The notes under the pieces: model-generated
Databases searched by the model: none
Told to the model about the DNA's origin: nothing
What the model saw: the letters and a program-made list of their open reading frames with translations, nothing else
Shown here: piece after piece, positions 17,034 through 24,862 of the stretch
Position numbering within the stretch: the stretch's first letter is position 1
Layout of the letters: each line of letters starts with the position of its first letter
From: Bryobacteraceae bacterium
GTDB taxonomy: Bacteria > Acidobacteriota > Terriglobia > Bryobacterales > Bryobacteraceae
DNA: 57,049 bases
Direction of reading: 5' to 3'
Assembly: GCA_026129905.1 (NCBI GenBank)
Contig: JAHCHE010000013.1
Span: 165,475-222,523 of the forward strand
Position numbers and translations under genes: made by a program

Positions 17034-18454
17034 GCCGCCGCGCCGTGGGCGGCGCCCTGGCGGAGACGCGAGGCGTTCAGGCTTTCCACCAGGGCGCGCA
17101 CGTCGTTGTCGCCGGTTCGGAAGTTGGTGATGCAGGCGCGCAACACCACCTTTCCTCCCATGCGCGTGGTGGAGATCCAGGCTTCGCCGGACCGTACGAT
17201 ATCGCGAGCGATCGCTTCCGGTTCGGGACCGCCCGGGTGGGAGAAGCAGACGACGGGGAGCGGCGTCTTGTTTTCGATTTTCCAGCCGCTGTCGGCAAGC
17301 AGGCGGCGGAGTTGATCGCCCATCGCGGTCATGCGGCGGAGGGCGGCGGCGTAGCCGTCCCAGCCGGCCACCAGCAGCGACAGAAAGACCTTCAGGCCGA
17401 TGAACCGCCGCGACCATTGAAGGGAGTGCAAGTGAGGGTCCACGACGGAAAGGTGAGCCGCTTCGCGCGGCATATAAGCGGTGGGGGTGCTGAAGGTGCG
17501 CGTCAGGATGGCGGGGTGACGCGTGAGAAACAGGCCCGCGCCCATGGGAGTCGAGAGCCACTTGTGGGCGTCGAAGGTGATGGAATCCGCCAGGGCGATG
17601 CCGTCGAGAAGGTACTTCAGTTCATCGACCAGGATAGCCGCGCCGCCCCAGGCCGCATCGACGTGCAACCATAAGCCTTCGCGCTGGGCAATTTCGGCGA
17701 ATTTGGGAATCGGATCGACGACGCCCGCGTTCGTTGTGCCGGCGGTGGCAACAATCATGAACGGCGCGAGTCCGTCGGCGCGATCGGCGGCGATGCGCGA
17801 CTGGAGGGCTTCCGGGTTCATGCGGAGGCCGGAGTCGACGGCGATTTCGTGAAGGGCATCGCTGCCGATGCCGCAAGTCCGCGCGGCTTTCACAAACGAG
17901 TGGTGGCTCTCCACCGAACTGTAGAAGACAGGCTGGCCGCGCAGCGCCCAGACGCCTTTTTGCGCATATTCAGGGAACGACCTGGCGAGAGCCGCGAGGA
18001 CGGCGGTATGGTTGGCTTCCGCGCCCCCGGAGGCGAAGGTCCCGTCGAGCGATGCGGGGTCGTAACCGAACCGGACGCCGAAGGCGCGCACCAGGTGGTT
18101 CTCGATCTCGGCCGCCACCGGACTGTGGCTCCACGCGGCGAGCTGGGGGTTGAAAGCGGCCACCAGGGCGTCGGCGGCGATGCCCATTGTGGTGGGCGCG
18201 GGGTTGAACAGACCGTAGTAGCGCGGATGCGGGGTGTGCGTCTGGTAGCGCCAGAGGTTTTCGGCGGCGAACTCGAGCGCGTCGAGCGGATCCCAGCTTC
18301 TGCGGAAATCGAGCGGCGCAAGCATGCTCCGGATTTTGTCCGGGTCCAGTTCCGCCGTCACGCGCCAGGCATCGATGTGCTCCGTGTATTCCTCGATGAT
18401 CTGGACGAGTCGCCTCCAGAGCGCACTGCGGGCTTCGGGTTCCAGCAGCAACAT
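17024..18454 (-). CDS. PLP-dependent group II amino-acid decarboxylase
   Basis: 476 residues, aspartate-aminotransferase fold type I. Signatures: GTFASGGAEANHTA (phosphate loop), VATAGTTNAGVVDPI, HVDAAWGG (pyridine-nitrogen Asp) and FDAHKWL with the Schiff-base lysine (about Lys298 from ATG 18454). This is the DOPA/tyrosine/glutamate decarboxylase group; the amino acid cannot be assigned, though ESHHS and the length suggest an aromatic or related substrate. The frame extends to a TTG at 18496; ATG 18454 (MLLLEPEARSALWRR) is preferred although its SD is weak. It is convergent with the HEPN-like gene, sharing 10 bases. Confidence 0.88.
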   Translation of the reverse strand: MLLLEPEARSALWRRLVQIIEEYTEHIDAWRVTAELDPDKIRSMLAPLDFRRSWDPLDALEFAAENLWRYQTHTPHPRYYGLFNPAPTTMGIAADALVAAFNPQLAAWSHSPVAAEIENHLVRAFGVRFGYDPASLDGTFASGGAEANHTAVLAALARSFPEYAQKGVWALRGQPVFYSSVESHHSFVKAARTCGIGSDALHEIAVDSGLRMNPEALQSRIAADRADGLAPFMIVATAGTTNAGVVDPIPKFAEIAQREGLWLHVDAAWGGAAILVDELKYLLDGIALADSITFDAHKWLSTPMGAGLFLTRHPAILTRTFSTPTAYMPREAAHLSVVDPHLHSLQWSRRFIGLKVFLSLLVAGWDGYAAALRRMTAMGDQLRRLLADSGWKIENKTPLPVVCFSHPGGPEPEAIARDIVRSGEAWISTTRMGGKVVLRACITNFRTGDNDVRALVESLNASRLRQGAAHGAAAQA

Positions 18455-18536
18455 GGTTTCTTCAGACGACCTCCGGCGCGCAAAGGGTTGAGCCAAGTGT
18501 ACCGTAGGCCGGGCGGGATTGCACTGCGGGAGAACG

Positions 18537-20954
18537 TCAGCGGCCGCCGGCGATGCACAGGACGCTGTCGCCGGGGTTGAAGATCACCTGAACGGGGCGT
18601 TGGCGGAGCGTGACGTCAAAGGCGACTGGCTCGTCGGACGTGTGGACCCAGTGCGTGGTGGAGGTTTTGTCCGGACCGCGAATCTCAATCGGCGCCCAGA
18701 CGCTGAACTCGCCGGACACCTGCGACTGCGCTACGGTTCCGGCGACGCGGACCCTGGGCGGCGCGCCCTTGACGGAGTGGGTGAATTCCAGCTTCGGGAT
18801 GCCGATGTCGTGGACCCAATTATCGAAAAAGACCTCGAGTTTCGGATCGACAGCGCCTTTCGGGAGAAATTCCGCGGCGAGCCGACGAAATTCTTCCGTC
18901 GTTATGCTCTTAAAGCGATAGCGGCGGCAGAGTTCGCCGAGCATGCTGAGGAAAGCCTCGTCTCCCATCCTGCGGCGCAACATGTGGACGATCCACGAGC
19001 CCTTTTCGTAGGTGATGGTGCGCCAGGACTGCGCCTGGGAAGAGTTGAGGCGTCCGCCCCAGATGATGGGGCCGGCCGAATCGACCGTACGCCCCGATTC
19101 GTCTTTCGCGAGCAGATTGGACCGATAATAGTCGAGAACTTGCCGTAAGGCCGCGGCGCCTTTCCGCTTTTCCAGCACGAGAAGAGCGGAGTAGTTCGCC
19201 AGGGCTTCCATCAGCCATTCGTCCTGGTAGCTGTCCGTCGAGACGACATTGCCCCACCACTGGTGCGCCGTTTCATGGGCATGAAGGATCTCGGAGAAGA
19301 AGAACTCGTGGTAAGGATCCCGGGCCGCGTCGGGCCGCTGGCGCGGGTCCAGATAGGCGACCGTGGAGAGATAGAGCAGACCGGGGAAACCCTGCCCGAA
19401 GGTTCCCGGGATCGGCGAGACGGTGAGCGTCTGGCTTGGGGGCGGTCCAAAGACCCCTGCCATGTAATCGAACGCCTCAGCGACCTCCTTTGCCAGCGCC
19501 TGGAGCCGGGCGGTGGGGTCGGGACGGGGGGCGGCGCTGGGGAGCGTGATCATCTCGGGGATGGTTTGGGGCCGGCGGTTCCAGGGGGCATCGGTACGGG
19601 GCGCGACGACGATGCGCTCGCGAGGTTCGAGTTCCTTTTCGACGCGGCGGTTGGCATAGACTTCGACGTGGTAGCCGCCGCGCGACGTCTTCACGTTCTC
19701 GTATTCGCCGATGTTGAAGCCTGCGAGCCGGATCAGCGTGCTTGTCTTGCGGCGGGTGACGCGCCATTCCTCCTCGACGCGGTTTTCCAGGAGTTCGCCG
19801 TTGAAGACCAGGTCGAGATTCGCCGGGTAGCGGAAGGTAACGTCGTAATAGGCAAAGTTGAGACCCTGGCGGGGATACCAGGAACCGCGAGCGCCGACGT
19901 AGTAGACGCCCTTGCCGGCTTCGCTGATGACCTTTCCGTCATGATGGATCTCGATGCGAGGCATCCGGCCGGGCGGGATCGGCGCCGGCGCCACCACCAG
20001 AAAGAGCCCGTTGCCGCGGCCGCGGAGCAGGTCTTCGCGAAGCGATTCGCGCTGCCACACTTCGCAGGGTTCGCCGTCGATCAGCGCGCGGGTGACCTGC
20101 ATGCTGGCCGAGATGTCGAAGTAGAAGACGCGCTGGGGCCGCCGTCCCGTATCGAGATCGGCCCGCGTGACGGCGGTGAGATGGAGATCCGGCTGGAGGG
20201 TGGCCTCGATCCGGTAGTTCGTGAGCGGATTCACGACCGTTCGCGGCGCACGGGCGCCGTTGCGGAACGACCGGGCGGCAAAGCTCGCCCAGGTATCGAA
20301 GAAGGCTCCTCCGGCGCGGGACTTGAGCTGGCCGACGTGTACTTGCTCGGTCGACTCCGGATCGTAAATGACGTCAAAATTGCCGAGCGTATTCCCGCTG
20401 ATGGCGGCGTAGAAGAAGCCGGAGGCGGCCGGGGCTTCGCTGAGCAGATCGTAAAGAAGCCGCATGCCGAAGCTGCTGGTGAAATTGGAGACGACAGGGC
20501 TCCACTGCTGTTCGAGGAGGGCCCCCATTTCCGGGCTGTTTTTGATAGGACGCGCGCGGACCAGCGCGGCGAGCTGTTCCGCGGTGTCGTCGGTGAACAG
20601 CATCACCGCGGCGCGGAGGTGTTCATTGAGGTTCGGCGATTTGGTGAAGGTGGCGAGCGAGAGGCGTTCGCTGCGCAGCGGAGGCATCACCAGCACCTCG
20701 GCGTCGCCGCCGTCGATGTGGCCGGAAAAGACCGCGGAGATCCGCTTGCCGCGGACTGGGAGGCCGAAGATGAGGTAGCCGTCCGTCAAGTAGAGACGGA
20801 TGTCCTCCTTGCTGAAGTTGAGTTCGCGAACGCGGTAGCATTCGGCGGGGTCGAGTCCGGCGGCGCGGATTTCCGCCGCGAGCGTCGCCACGGAGCCGTC
20901 GAGGGCGGCCAGGGACGCCGGCACAAGCGCACACAACCACGCCAGCGCTTTCAC
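18537..20954 (-). CDS. Secreted M1-family zinc aminopeptidase
   Basis: 805 residues with an N-terminal signal peptide (MKALAWLCALVPASLA). The catalytic site is HETAH (560-564) followed 19 residues later by Glu583 in WLMEALANY, the M1 HExxH-x18-E arrangement. The classic GAMEN substrate loop is not apparent; GFPGLLYLS stands near its place. The first 440 residues are beta-rich and unlike standard aminopeptidase N, as in the large M1-like proteins of Acidobacteriota and Bacteroidota. It probably trims peptides in the periplasm. It follows the MEMO-AMMECR1 gene on the same strand after a 79-base gap. Confidence 0.86.
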   Translation of the reverse strand: MKALAWLCALVPASLAALDGSVATLAAEIRAAGLDPAECYRVRELNFSKEDIRLYLTDGYLIFGLPVRGKRISAVFSGHIDGGDAEVLVMPPLRSERLSLATFTKSPNLNEHLRAAVMLFTDDTAEQLAALVRARPIKNSPEMGALLEQQWSPVVSNFTSSFGMRLLYDLLSEAPAASGFFYAAISGNTLGNFDVIYDPESTEQVHVGQLKSRAGGAFFDTWASFAARSFRNGARAPRTVVNPLTNYRIEATLQPDLHLTAVTRADLDTGRRPQRVFYFDISASMQVTRALIDGEPCEVWQRESLREDLLRGRGNGLFLVVAPAPIPPGRMPRIEIHHDGKVISEAGKGVYYVGARGSWYPRQGLNFAYYDVTFRYPANLDLVFNGELLENRVEEEWRVTRRKTSTLIRLAGFNIGEYENVKTSRGGYHVEVYANRRVEKELEPRERIVVAPRTDAPWNRRPQTIPEMITLPSAAPRPDPTARLQALAKEVAEAFDYMAGVFGPPPSQTLTVSPIPGTFGQGFPGLLYLSTVAYLDPRQRPDAARDPYHEFFFSEILHAHETAHQWWGNVVSTDSYQDEWLMEALANYSALLVLEKRKGAAALRQVLDYYRSNLLAKDESGRTVDSAGPIIWGGRLNSSQAQSWRTITYEKGSWIVHMLRRRMGDEAFLSMLGELCRRYRFKSITTEEFRRLAAEFLPKGAVDPKLEVFFDNWVHDIGIPKLEFTHSVKGAPPRVRVAGTVAQSQVSGEFSVWAPIEIRGPDKTSTTHWVHTSDEPVAFDVTLRQRPVQVIFNPGDSVLCIAGGR

Positions 20955-21033
20955 AGTTCCAGTCTACTTCCGCGGGAGGGATCTGGACAGGAGCGGATGA
21001 GCGGACGAGATGAGAATGACCCGCGGGCAGCGG

Positions 21034-22539
21034 CTACTGCGTGTGGCCGTTGGCGGAGACTGCTTCCTGTTCGGCGAAGACCTGCGCCTCGAAGACGTAG
21101 AGGCGGGCTTTCGGGTCGCGATAGGCGTTGGCGGACAGGCCGGCTTTGCGGGCCAGGTTTTCCAGAAACTGTTCGCGGGTCCAACCGGTCTCTTCGGCCA
21201 CCTGGGGCAGAAACGTCGCGGCGCTGTCGCCGGCGATCAGTACGGCGCCGCGGCCCAGGCGGAAGTCTTTCCAGCCGGGGATCTTCTTCAGTGGCGTGAG
21301 GACGGAGATCTCCAGCTTGACCGGGCCGTCTTGGCGCGAAAGCGGCTTGAAGCGAGGGTCGGAGGAGGAGGCGGCGAGAGTACGGTCGGGTACCAAGTCC
21401 CAAAGCGGCCGGCCGGGCGAGAGCGCGCCGATGCAGCCGCGAAGCTCGCCGTCTTTCTTTATGCTCACGAAGACGCCGGATTTCTGCATGAGTTCGGGGC
21501 CGGGGTCCGGGGAGCGGGAGGGATCGCCCTTCTCGCCGGCGACGTGGCGATCGAGCGCGGCGCGGGCGCTTTCGAGCAGCTTCCGCCGGCCAGGCTCCGA
21601 CACGTGAAACGCCGCGGCGGGATAGAACGCCAAGGCGCCGTATCCGACGCTGGCCGCGTAATCGCGCAGAATCTCGCCGGAGGTCATGTAGTCGAGACGC
21701 TGGAGGTAAACGTCGGCGTCGAGGCGGTCGAGCGTTTCGACCAAGAGGCGGATGGGATCGCGGCCGCAGATGGTATCGCCGGTCGTTCGAAGATGCGCGT
21801 CGAATTCCGCCGCCTTGATCGATCCGATTGCGTCCGTGGCGTCCATGGCGAGGGTGCGGAGGCGGCCCGGGAGCTTCTCGTCCTTGGGAAACGGAACGTA
21901 GCCGTACGCGGGGCCGTAATGGGTGAAGTCGGAGGAAGCGATGACGACATCGCCCTGCCGAATGCGGGAGGCGAGTTTCCTGGCGGCGGCCGCGGCCGCT
22001 TCGCGCGAGAGATCGCCGACGTAGAGCGGCGTCACGGAAGCCTTGGGCGCGGCGTATTGCAGCAGCGGCAACTGGTTTTCAAGCGAGTGGTCGCAGACGT
22101 CCCGCTCGGGGACCGCGCGAAAACCGAGCTCGGCGAGGACTTCGCGGTTGACGGGTATCCGGCCGAGTGGGGTTTCGTAAGCGTCAAGATCCGGGGCGAC
22201 CACGCCGTCGATGGCGCGGGAGTGACTGAAGCCGAGAATGATGACGTTGGCCGGCTGGCCGAGGGCGCGGTACGAGGCGGCGCCGACAACGCCCGAATAC
22301 TCGAGGCCGGCGTGCGGCGCCACCAGCGCCAGCAGTCCATCGCGGGCCGGCGCCCCCGCGCCGCGGCGCTCGGAGGCGGAGAACGCTTTCTCCAAGGCGG
22401 CCCTCAGTTCCGGCGCTCCGGCAGGGAACCACTTGCCCGCCATCGGCGTTTTATGAACCTGCGCGCCAAGGTGGCCCGCCGCGGCGGCGACGAGCAGAAG
22501 AATCGACAGCGAATGCCTAACAGTTTTGGGGTACGCCAT
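21034..22539 (-). CDS. Exported MEMO1-AMMECR1 fusion (AmmeMemoRadiSam proteins B+A)
   Basis: 501 residues. A signal-peptide-like start (SLSILLLVAAAAGHLGAQ) precedes a MEMO domain (about 30-300) with APHAGLEYSG, GFSHSRAIDG, DHSLENQLPLLQ and SSDFTHYG, the histidines of a LigB-like metal site. An AMMECR1 domain follows (about 310-490) with the invariant LRGCIG in GELRGCIGAL. In many prokaryotes these are separate proteins next to a radical-SAM partner (AmmeMemoRadiSam). Here they are one chain, apparently exported, with no radical-SAM gene in the window. The start lies 6 bases after the stop of the PHP phosphatase gene, so they are co-transcribed. Function unknown in bacteria. Confidence 0.88.
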   Translation of the reverse strand: MAYPKTVRHSLSILLLVAAAAGHLGAQVHKTPMAGKWFPAGAPELRAALEKAFSASERRGAGAPARDGLLALVAPHAGLEYSGVVGAASYRALGQPANVIILGFSHSRAIDGVVAPDLDAYETPLGRIPVNREVLAELGFRAVPERDVCDHSLENQLPLLQYAAPKASVTPLYVGDLSREAAAAAARKLASRIRQGDVVIASSDFTHYGPAYGYVPFPKDEKLPGRLRTLAMDATDAIGSIKAAEFDAHLRTTGDTICGRDPIRLLVETLDRLDADVYLQRLDYMTSGEILRDYAASVGYGALAFYPAAAFHVSEPGRRKLLESARAALDRHVAGEKGDPSRSPDPGPELMQKSGVFVSIKKDGELRGCIGALSPGRPLWDLVPDRTLAASSSDPRFKPLSRQDGPVKLEISVLTPLKKIPGWKDFRLGRGAVLIAGDSAATFLPQVAEETGWTREQFLENLARKAGLSANAYRDPKARLYVFEAQVFAEQEAVSANGHTQ

Positions 22540-22545
22540 GGAGCA

Positions 22546-23310
22546 TTACTTCCAGAACTGATACCATTTTCGAACAGCGGCGGGCGTCTCCGCCTCCGGG
22601 AGATCGAGCGGTTCGCCGTTCAGGACGCGCCCCGGGTTCTCGACAAAGAGCCGCCCCGCGACGCCGTCGCCGTACTTCCGCGCGATATGGCCGTAAGCCC
22701 GGGAGAGATCGGGCGAACGATCTTCCGGGTCGTGCGCGTCGCTGGCGATGAAATGGACCAGGCGGCGGCGCATCAGCAGTTCGGCGAATTCCCTGGCCTG
22801 GTTGCCAAAGCGTCCCAGGTACGAGTGCGCGGTTACCTGGACAAGAACGCCTTTGGCGGCCCAGGCCTCGAGTTCCTTCATGCGCTGCTGCAAGAGCCAG
22901 TTTCGTTCCGGGTGCGTGATAATCGGAATCATGCCGGCGCCGAGCAGCAGTTCGAAGATCTCGTCGGAGTTCTTGAAGATCAGCAGGTCCGGGAATTCGA
23001 CCAGCAGGTAGCCTTTGCCGTTGATCGTATAGCGGGCCGGGTCGGCGATGGCGCGCTGGATGTTGTCGTAGGTCAGGTGGAAATCGCAGCCGCGGTGAAG
23101 GCGGGGCGTCCCGCCGCAGGCTTCGGCCACCTCGCGAATGCGGGAGGCGACGCTGTCGGGATCGAAGGAAAACTCGAGGTTCGAGTGGGGACTGGCGACG
23201 ATATCGGTGGTGCCGCCGCGGAGGGCGGCCTTCATCATCGAGACGCTTTCCTCGAGGGTACGGGCGCCGTCGTCGAGGCCGTAAAGGATGTGGCTGTGGA
23301 TGTCGACCAT
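22546..23310 (-). CDS. CpsB/CapC-type PHP tyrosine-protein phosphatase
   Basis: 254 residues. Metal ligands of the PHP fold are seen in MVDIHSHILYGLDDGA, IVASPH, LHRGCDFHLTYDN, ITHPERN and FIASDAHDP. The set and the length fit CpsB/YwqE/CapC, manganese-dependent tyrosine phosphatases that dephosphorylate BY-kinases controlling capsule or exopolysaccharide chain length. No BY-kinase/Wzc or polymerase gene is adjacent. It lies between a DUF948-like membrane protein and MEMO-AMMECR1 on the same strand. Confidence 0.9.
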   Translation of the reverse strand: MVDIHSHILYGLDDGARTLEESVSMMKAALRGGTTDIVASPHSNLEFSFDPDSVASRIREVAEACGGTPRLHRGCDFHLTYDNIQRAIADPARYTINGKGYLLVEFPDLLIFKNSDEIFELLLGAGMIPIITHPERNWLLQQRMKELEAWAAKGVLVQVTAHSYLGRFGNQAREFAELLMRRRLVHFIASDAHDPEDRSPDLSRAYGHIARKYGDGVAGRLFVENPGRVLNGEPLDLPEAETPAAVRKWYQFWK

Positions 23311-23371
23311 AGGCGGCCGGCAAAGCGGGCGCGGAAACCGTCGCGCAAGACGGCCGCCGCGCCGCCCGGCT

Positions 23372-23881
23372 TCAGATAAACATCTCCTCGTCGGTGGTGG
23401 CCTGGGCCACGCTGGGACGCCCCCCGCGGAGCAGATGATTCAGCGCCGCGCGGACGCCGGAGGCGAGGCCGCTAAGCTCTTTCAGAGGCCGGAGGACGCC
23501 CTTGTTGAGCACGACGACGGTTTCGTGGACGCGGGACAGGGTATCGTCGACGACAAGTTCCACGCGATCCAGTTGAATTCGCGCGCGGGCCGTGGTTTCA
23601 GCTAGAAAATCGTCGGTTTTCTTCAGTTGGCTGCGCGTAAGATCCAGAATTTCGGTACTTTTCGTCGTTATGTCCGCGATTTGTTTCCTGCTGTCGGTCA
23701 ACGTGGTCTGAGCCGTCTCGAGAACAGACTCCGCCCTAGGGATGAGTTTGTCCACCGTCTTCTTCAGGGACGACATGGCCTTGGCCATCGCGCCGAGAAG
23801 AATGACCATGATGACAAGGGCGAGCGCCGAGACCACGACCGCGCCCGCCATTACAAGAAGCAATGTGCCGTTGGTATCCAT
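23372..23881 (-). CDS. DUF948-like single-pass membrane protein with coiled coil
   Basis: 169 residues. One N-terminal membrane helix (about 8-32, LLLVMAGAVVVSALALVIMVILLG) is followed by a long amphipathic helical region (35-150) rich in Thr, Asp and Lys. This is like DUF948 or methyl-accepting-like envelope proteins that often accompany YtxH. It is 23 bases after the YtxH gene and 61 before the PHP gene on the same strand, so it is probably in the same transcript. Exact role unknown. Confidence 0.68.
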   Translation of the reverse strand: MDTNGTLLLVMAGAVVVSALALVIMVILLGAMAKAMSSLKKTVDKLIPRAESVLETAQTTLTDSRKQIADITTKSTEILDLTRSQLKKTDDFLAETTARARIQLDRVELVVDDTLSRVHETVVVLNKGVLRPLKELSGLASGVRAALNHLLRGGRPSVAQATTDEEMFI

Positions 23882-23904
23882 GACCGCGGAAAGCGCCCTG
23901 CGAT

Positions 23905-24219
23905 TCAGACTCCCTGCGGTTCCGGACCCTTCTCGCCCACGCCGCCGACGGCTTCGCGATAAGCCTGCTTGCCGGCTTCGACGGCGGCGCTGAGCTGGTC
24001 TTTCTGGCGGTTGACGGCTTCCTTGCCGCGCTCGACGAGGGTGGATGCGGATCCGCGGACTTCCTCAGAGCGGCGCTTGATGTAATCCTTGCCCTCATCC
24101 GCCTTCGCCTTGATATAGTGACGCGTTTCGTCACCGGCCTTGGGGGCAAACAGAACGCCGATCGCCACCCCGATGCCCAATCCCAAAAAGAAGTACGAGA
24201 ATCTCCCGCTGTCTTCCAA
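23905..24219 (-). CDS. YtxH-domain general-stress-like membrane protein (TTG start)
   Basis: About 104 residues. The YtxH glycine-rich membrane helix and its ending are clear: FSYFFLGLGIGVAIGVLFAPKAGDETR, followed by a charged helix with KADEGKDYIKRRSEEV. I chose TTG 24219 (then EDSGRFSYFF) because GAGGAGG lies 9 bases upstream and family members start M-E-D-S-G-R. The ATG at 24270 and frames further upstream lack support and would overlap the recX start. It heads the minus-strand series down to the M1 peptidase and diverges from recX. Confidence 0.78.
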   Translation of the reverse strand: MEDSGRFSYFFLGLGIGVAIGVLFAPKAGDETRHYIKAKADEGKDYIKRRSEEVRGSASTLVERGKEAVNRQKDQLSAAVEAGKQAYREAVGGVGEKGPEPQGV

Positions 24220-24268
24220 GTCCGTTATCCTCCTCGCTTTCAGTGTACTCCAGTATCCTGAGGATAAC

Positions 24269-24847
24269 ATGGGATTAGCGCGGGCCCGGCGTCCCGCGCC
24301 CGCGGGAGGCCGCATGCTAAAGGGCGGGAAGAAGGAAAAGAAGCTGAACGCGCCGGGCCTTTGGGAATACGCTCTGCGGGCGTTGTCGGCGCGTCCGCAC
24401 TCGTCGTCGGAACTCCGCGACAAGCTCCGGCGGCGCGCGGAAAGCCCGGGCGACGCCGCCGAGACGCTGGCGAAGCTGGAGCACTATGGATACCTCGACG
24501 ACCGGCGAATGGCGGAGAGCTACGCCGCTGCGCGGCGCGACAATCAGCGCCACGGGAAGTTCCGCGTCCTGCGGGACCTGCAGCAGCGCCGGGTCGCTTC
24601 CGGCGTGGCGCGGCAGGCGGTGGAGCGGGTCTACCAGGACGCCGACGAGAGCCAGCTCATCGCGGAGTTTCTCCGGCGCAAGTACCGCGGCGTCGCGCTG
24701 GCCGAGCACCTCGCCGAGCCGAAGAACCTCGCTTCGGCGTATAGAAAGCTGCTTTACGCGGGGTTCAGTTCCGCGGCCGCGTCGAAGGCGTTAAGGCATT
24801 ACTCGGAAAGCGCGGACGAACTGGAGCCCCCTGAAGAAGGCCTTTGA
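24269..24847 (+). CDS. recX: RecX regulatory protein
   Basis: 192 residues, RecA modulator. The three-helix RecX repeats show as YALRALSARPHSSSELRDKL, LEHYGYLDDRRMAESY, then DLQQRRVASGVARQAVE and LASAYRKLLYAGFSSAAASKAL. RecX binds in the groove of RecA filaments and blocks extension or activity. The first 22 residues are basic and may be an extension; ATG 24314 is an alternative start. SD-like GAGG precedes ATG 24269. recA itself is not in the window. The Lpt gene begins 16 bases after its stop. Confidence 0.9.
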   Translation: MGLARARRPAPAGGRMLKGGKKEKKLNAPGLWEYALRALSARPHSSSELRDKLRRRAESPGDAAETLAKLEHYGYLDDRRMAESYAAARRDNQRHGKFRVLRDLQQRRVASGVARQAVERVYQDADESQLIAEFLRRKYRGVALAEHLAEPKNLASAYRKLLYAGFSSAAASKALRHYSESADELEPPEEGL

Positions 24848-24862
24848 TATCCTGAGAGTAGA

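Noticed and set aside
19263-23379. Very long plus-strand frames (678 and 789 codons) over 19263-21299 and 21010-23379
   Set aside because: Both run antisense to well-supported genes (M1 peptidase, MEMO-AMMECR1, PHP phosphatase) and have no recognisable motif; high third-position GC on the real strand explains them.
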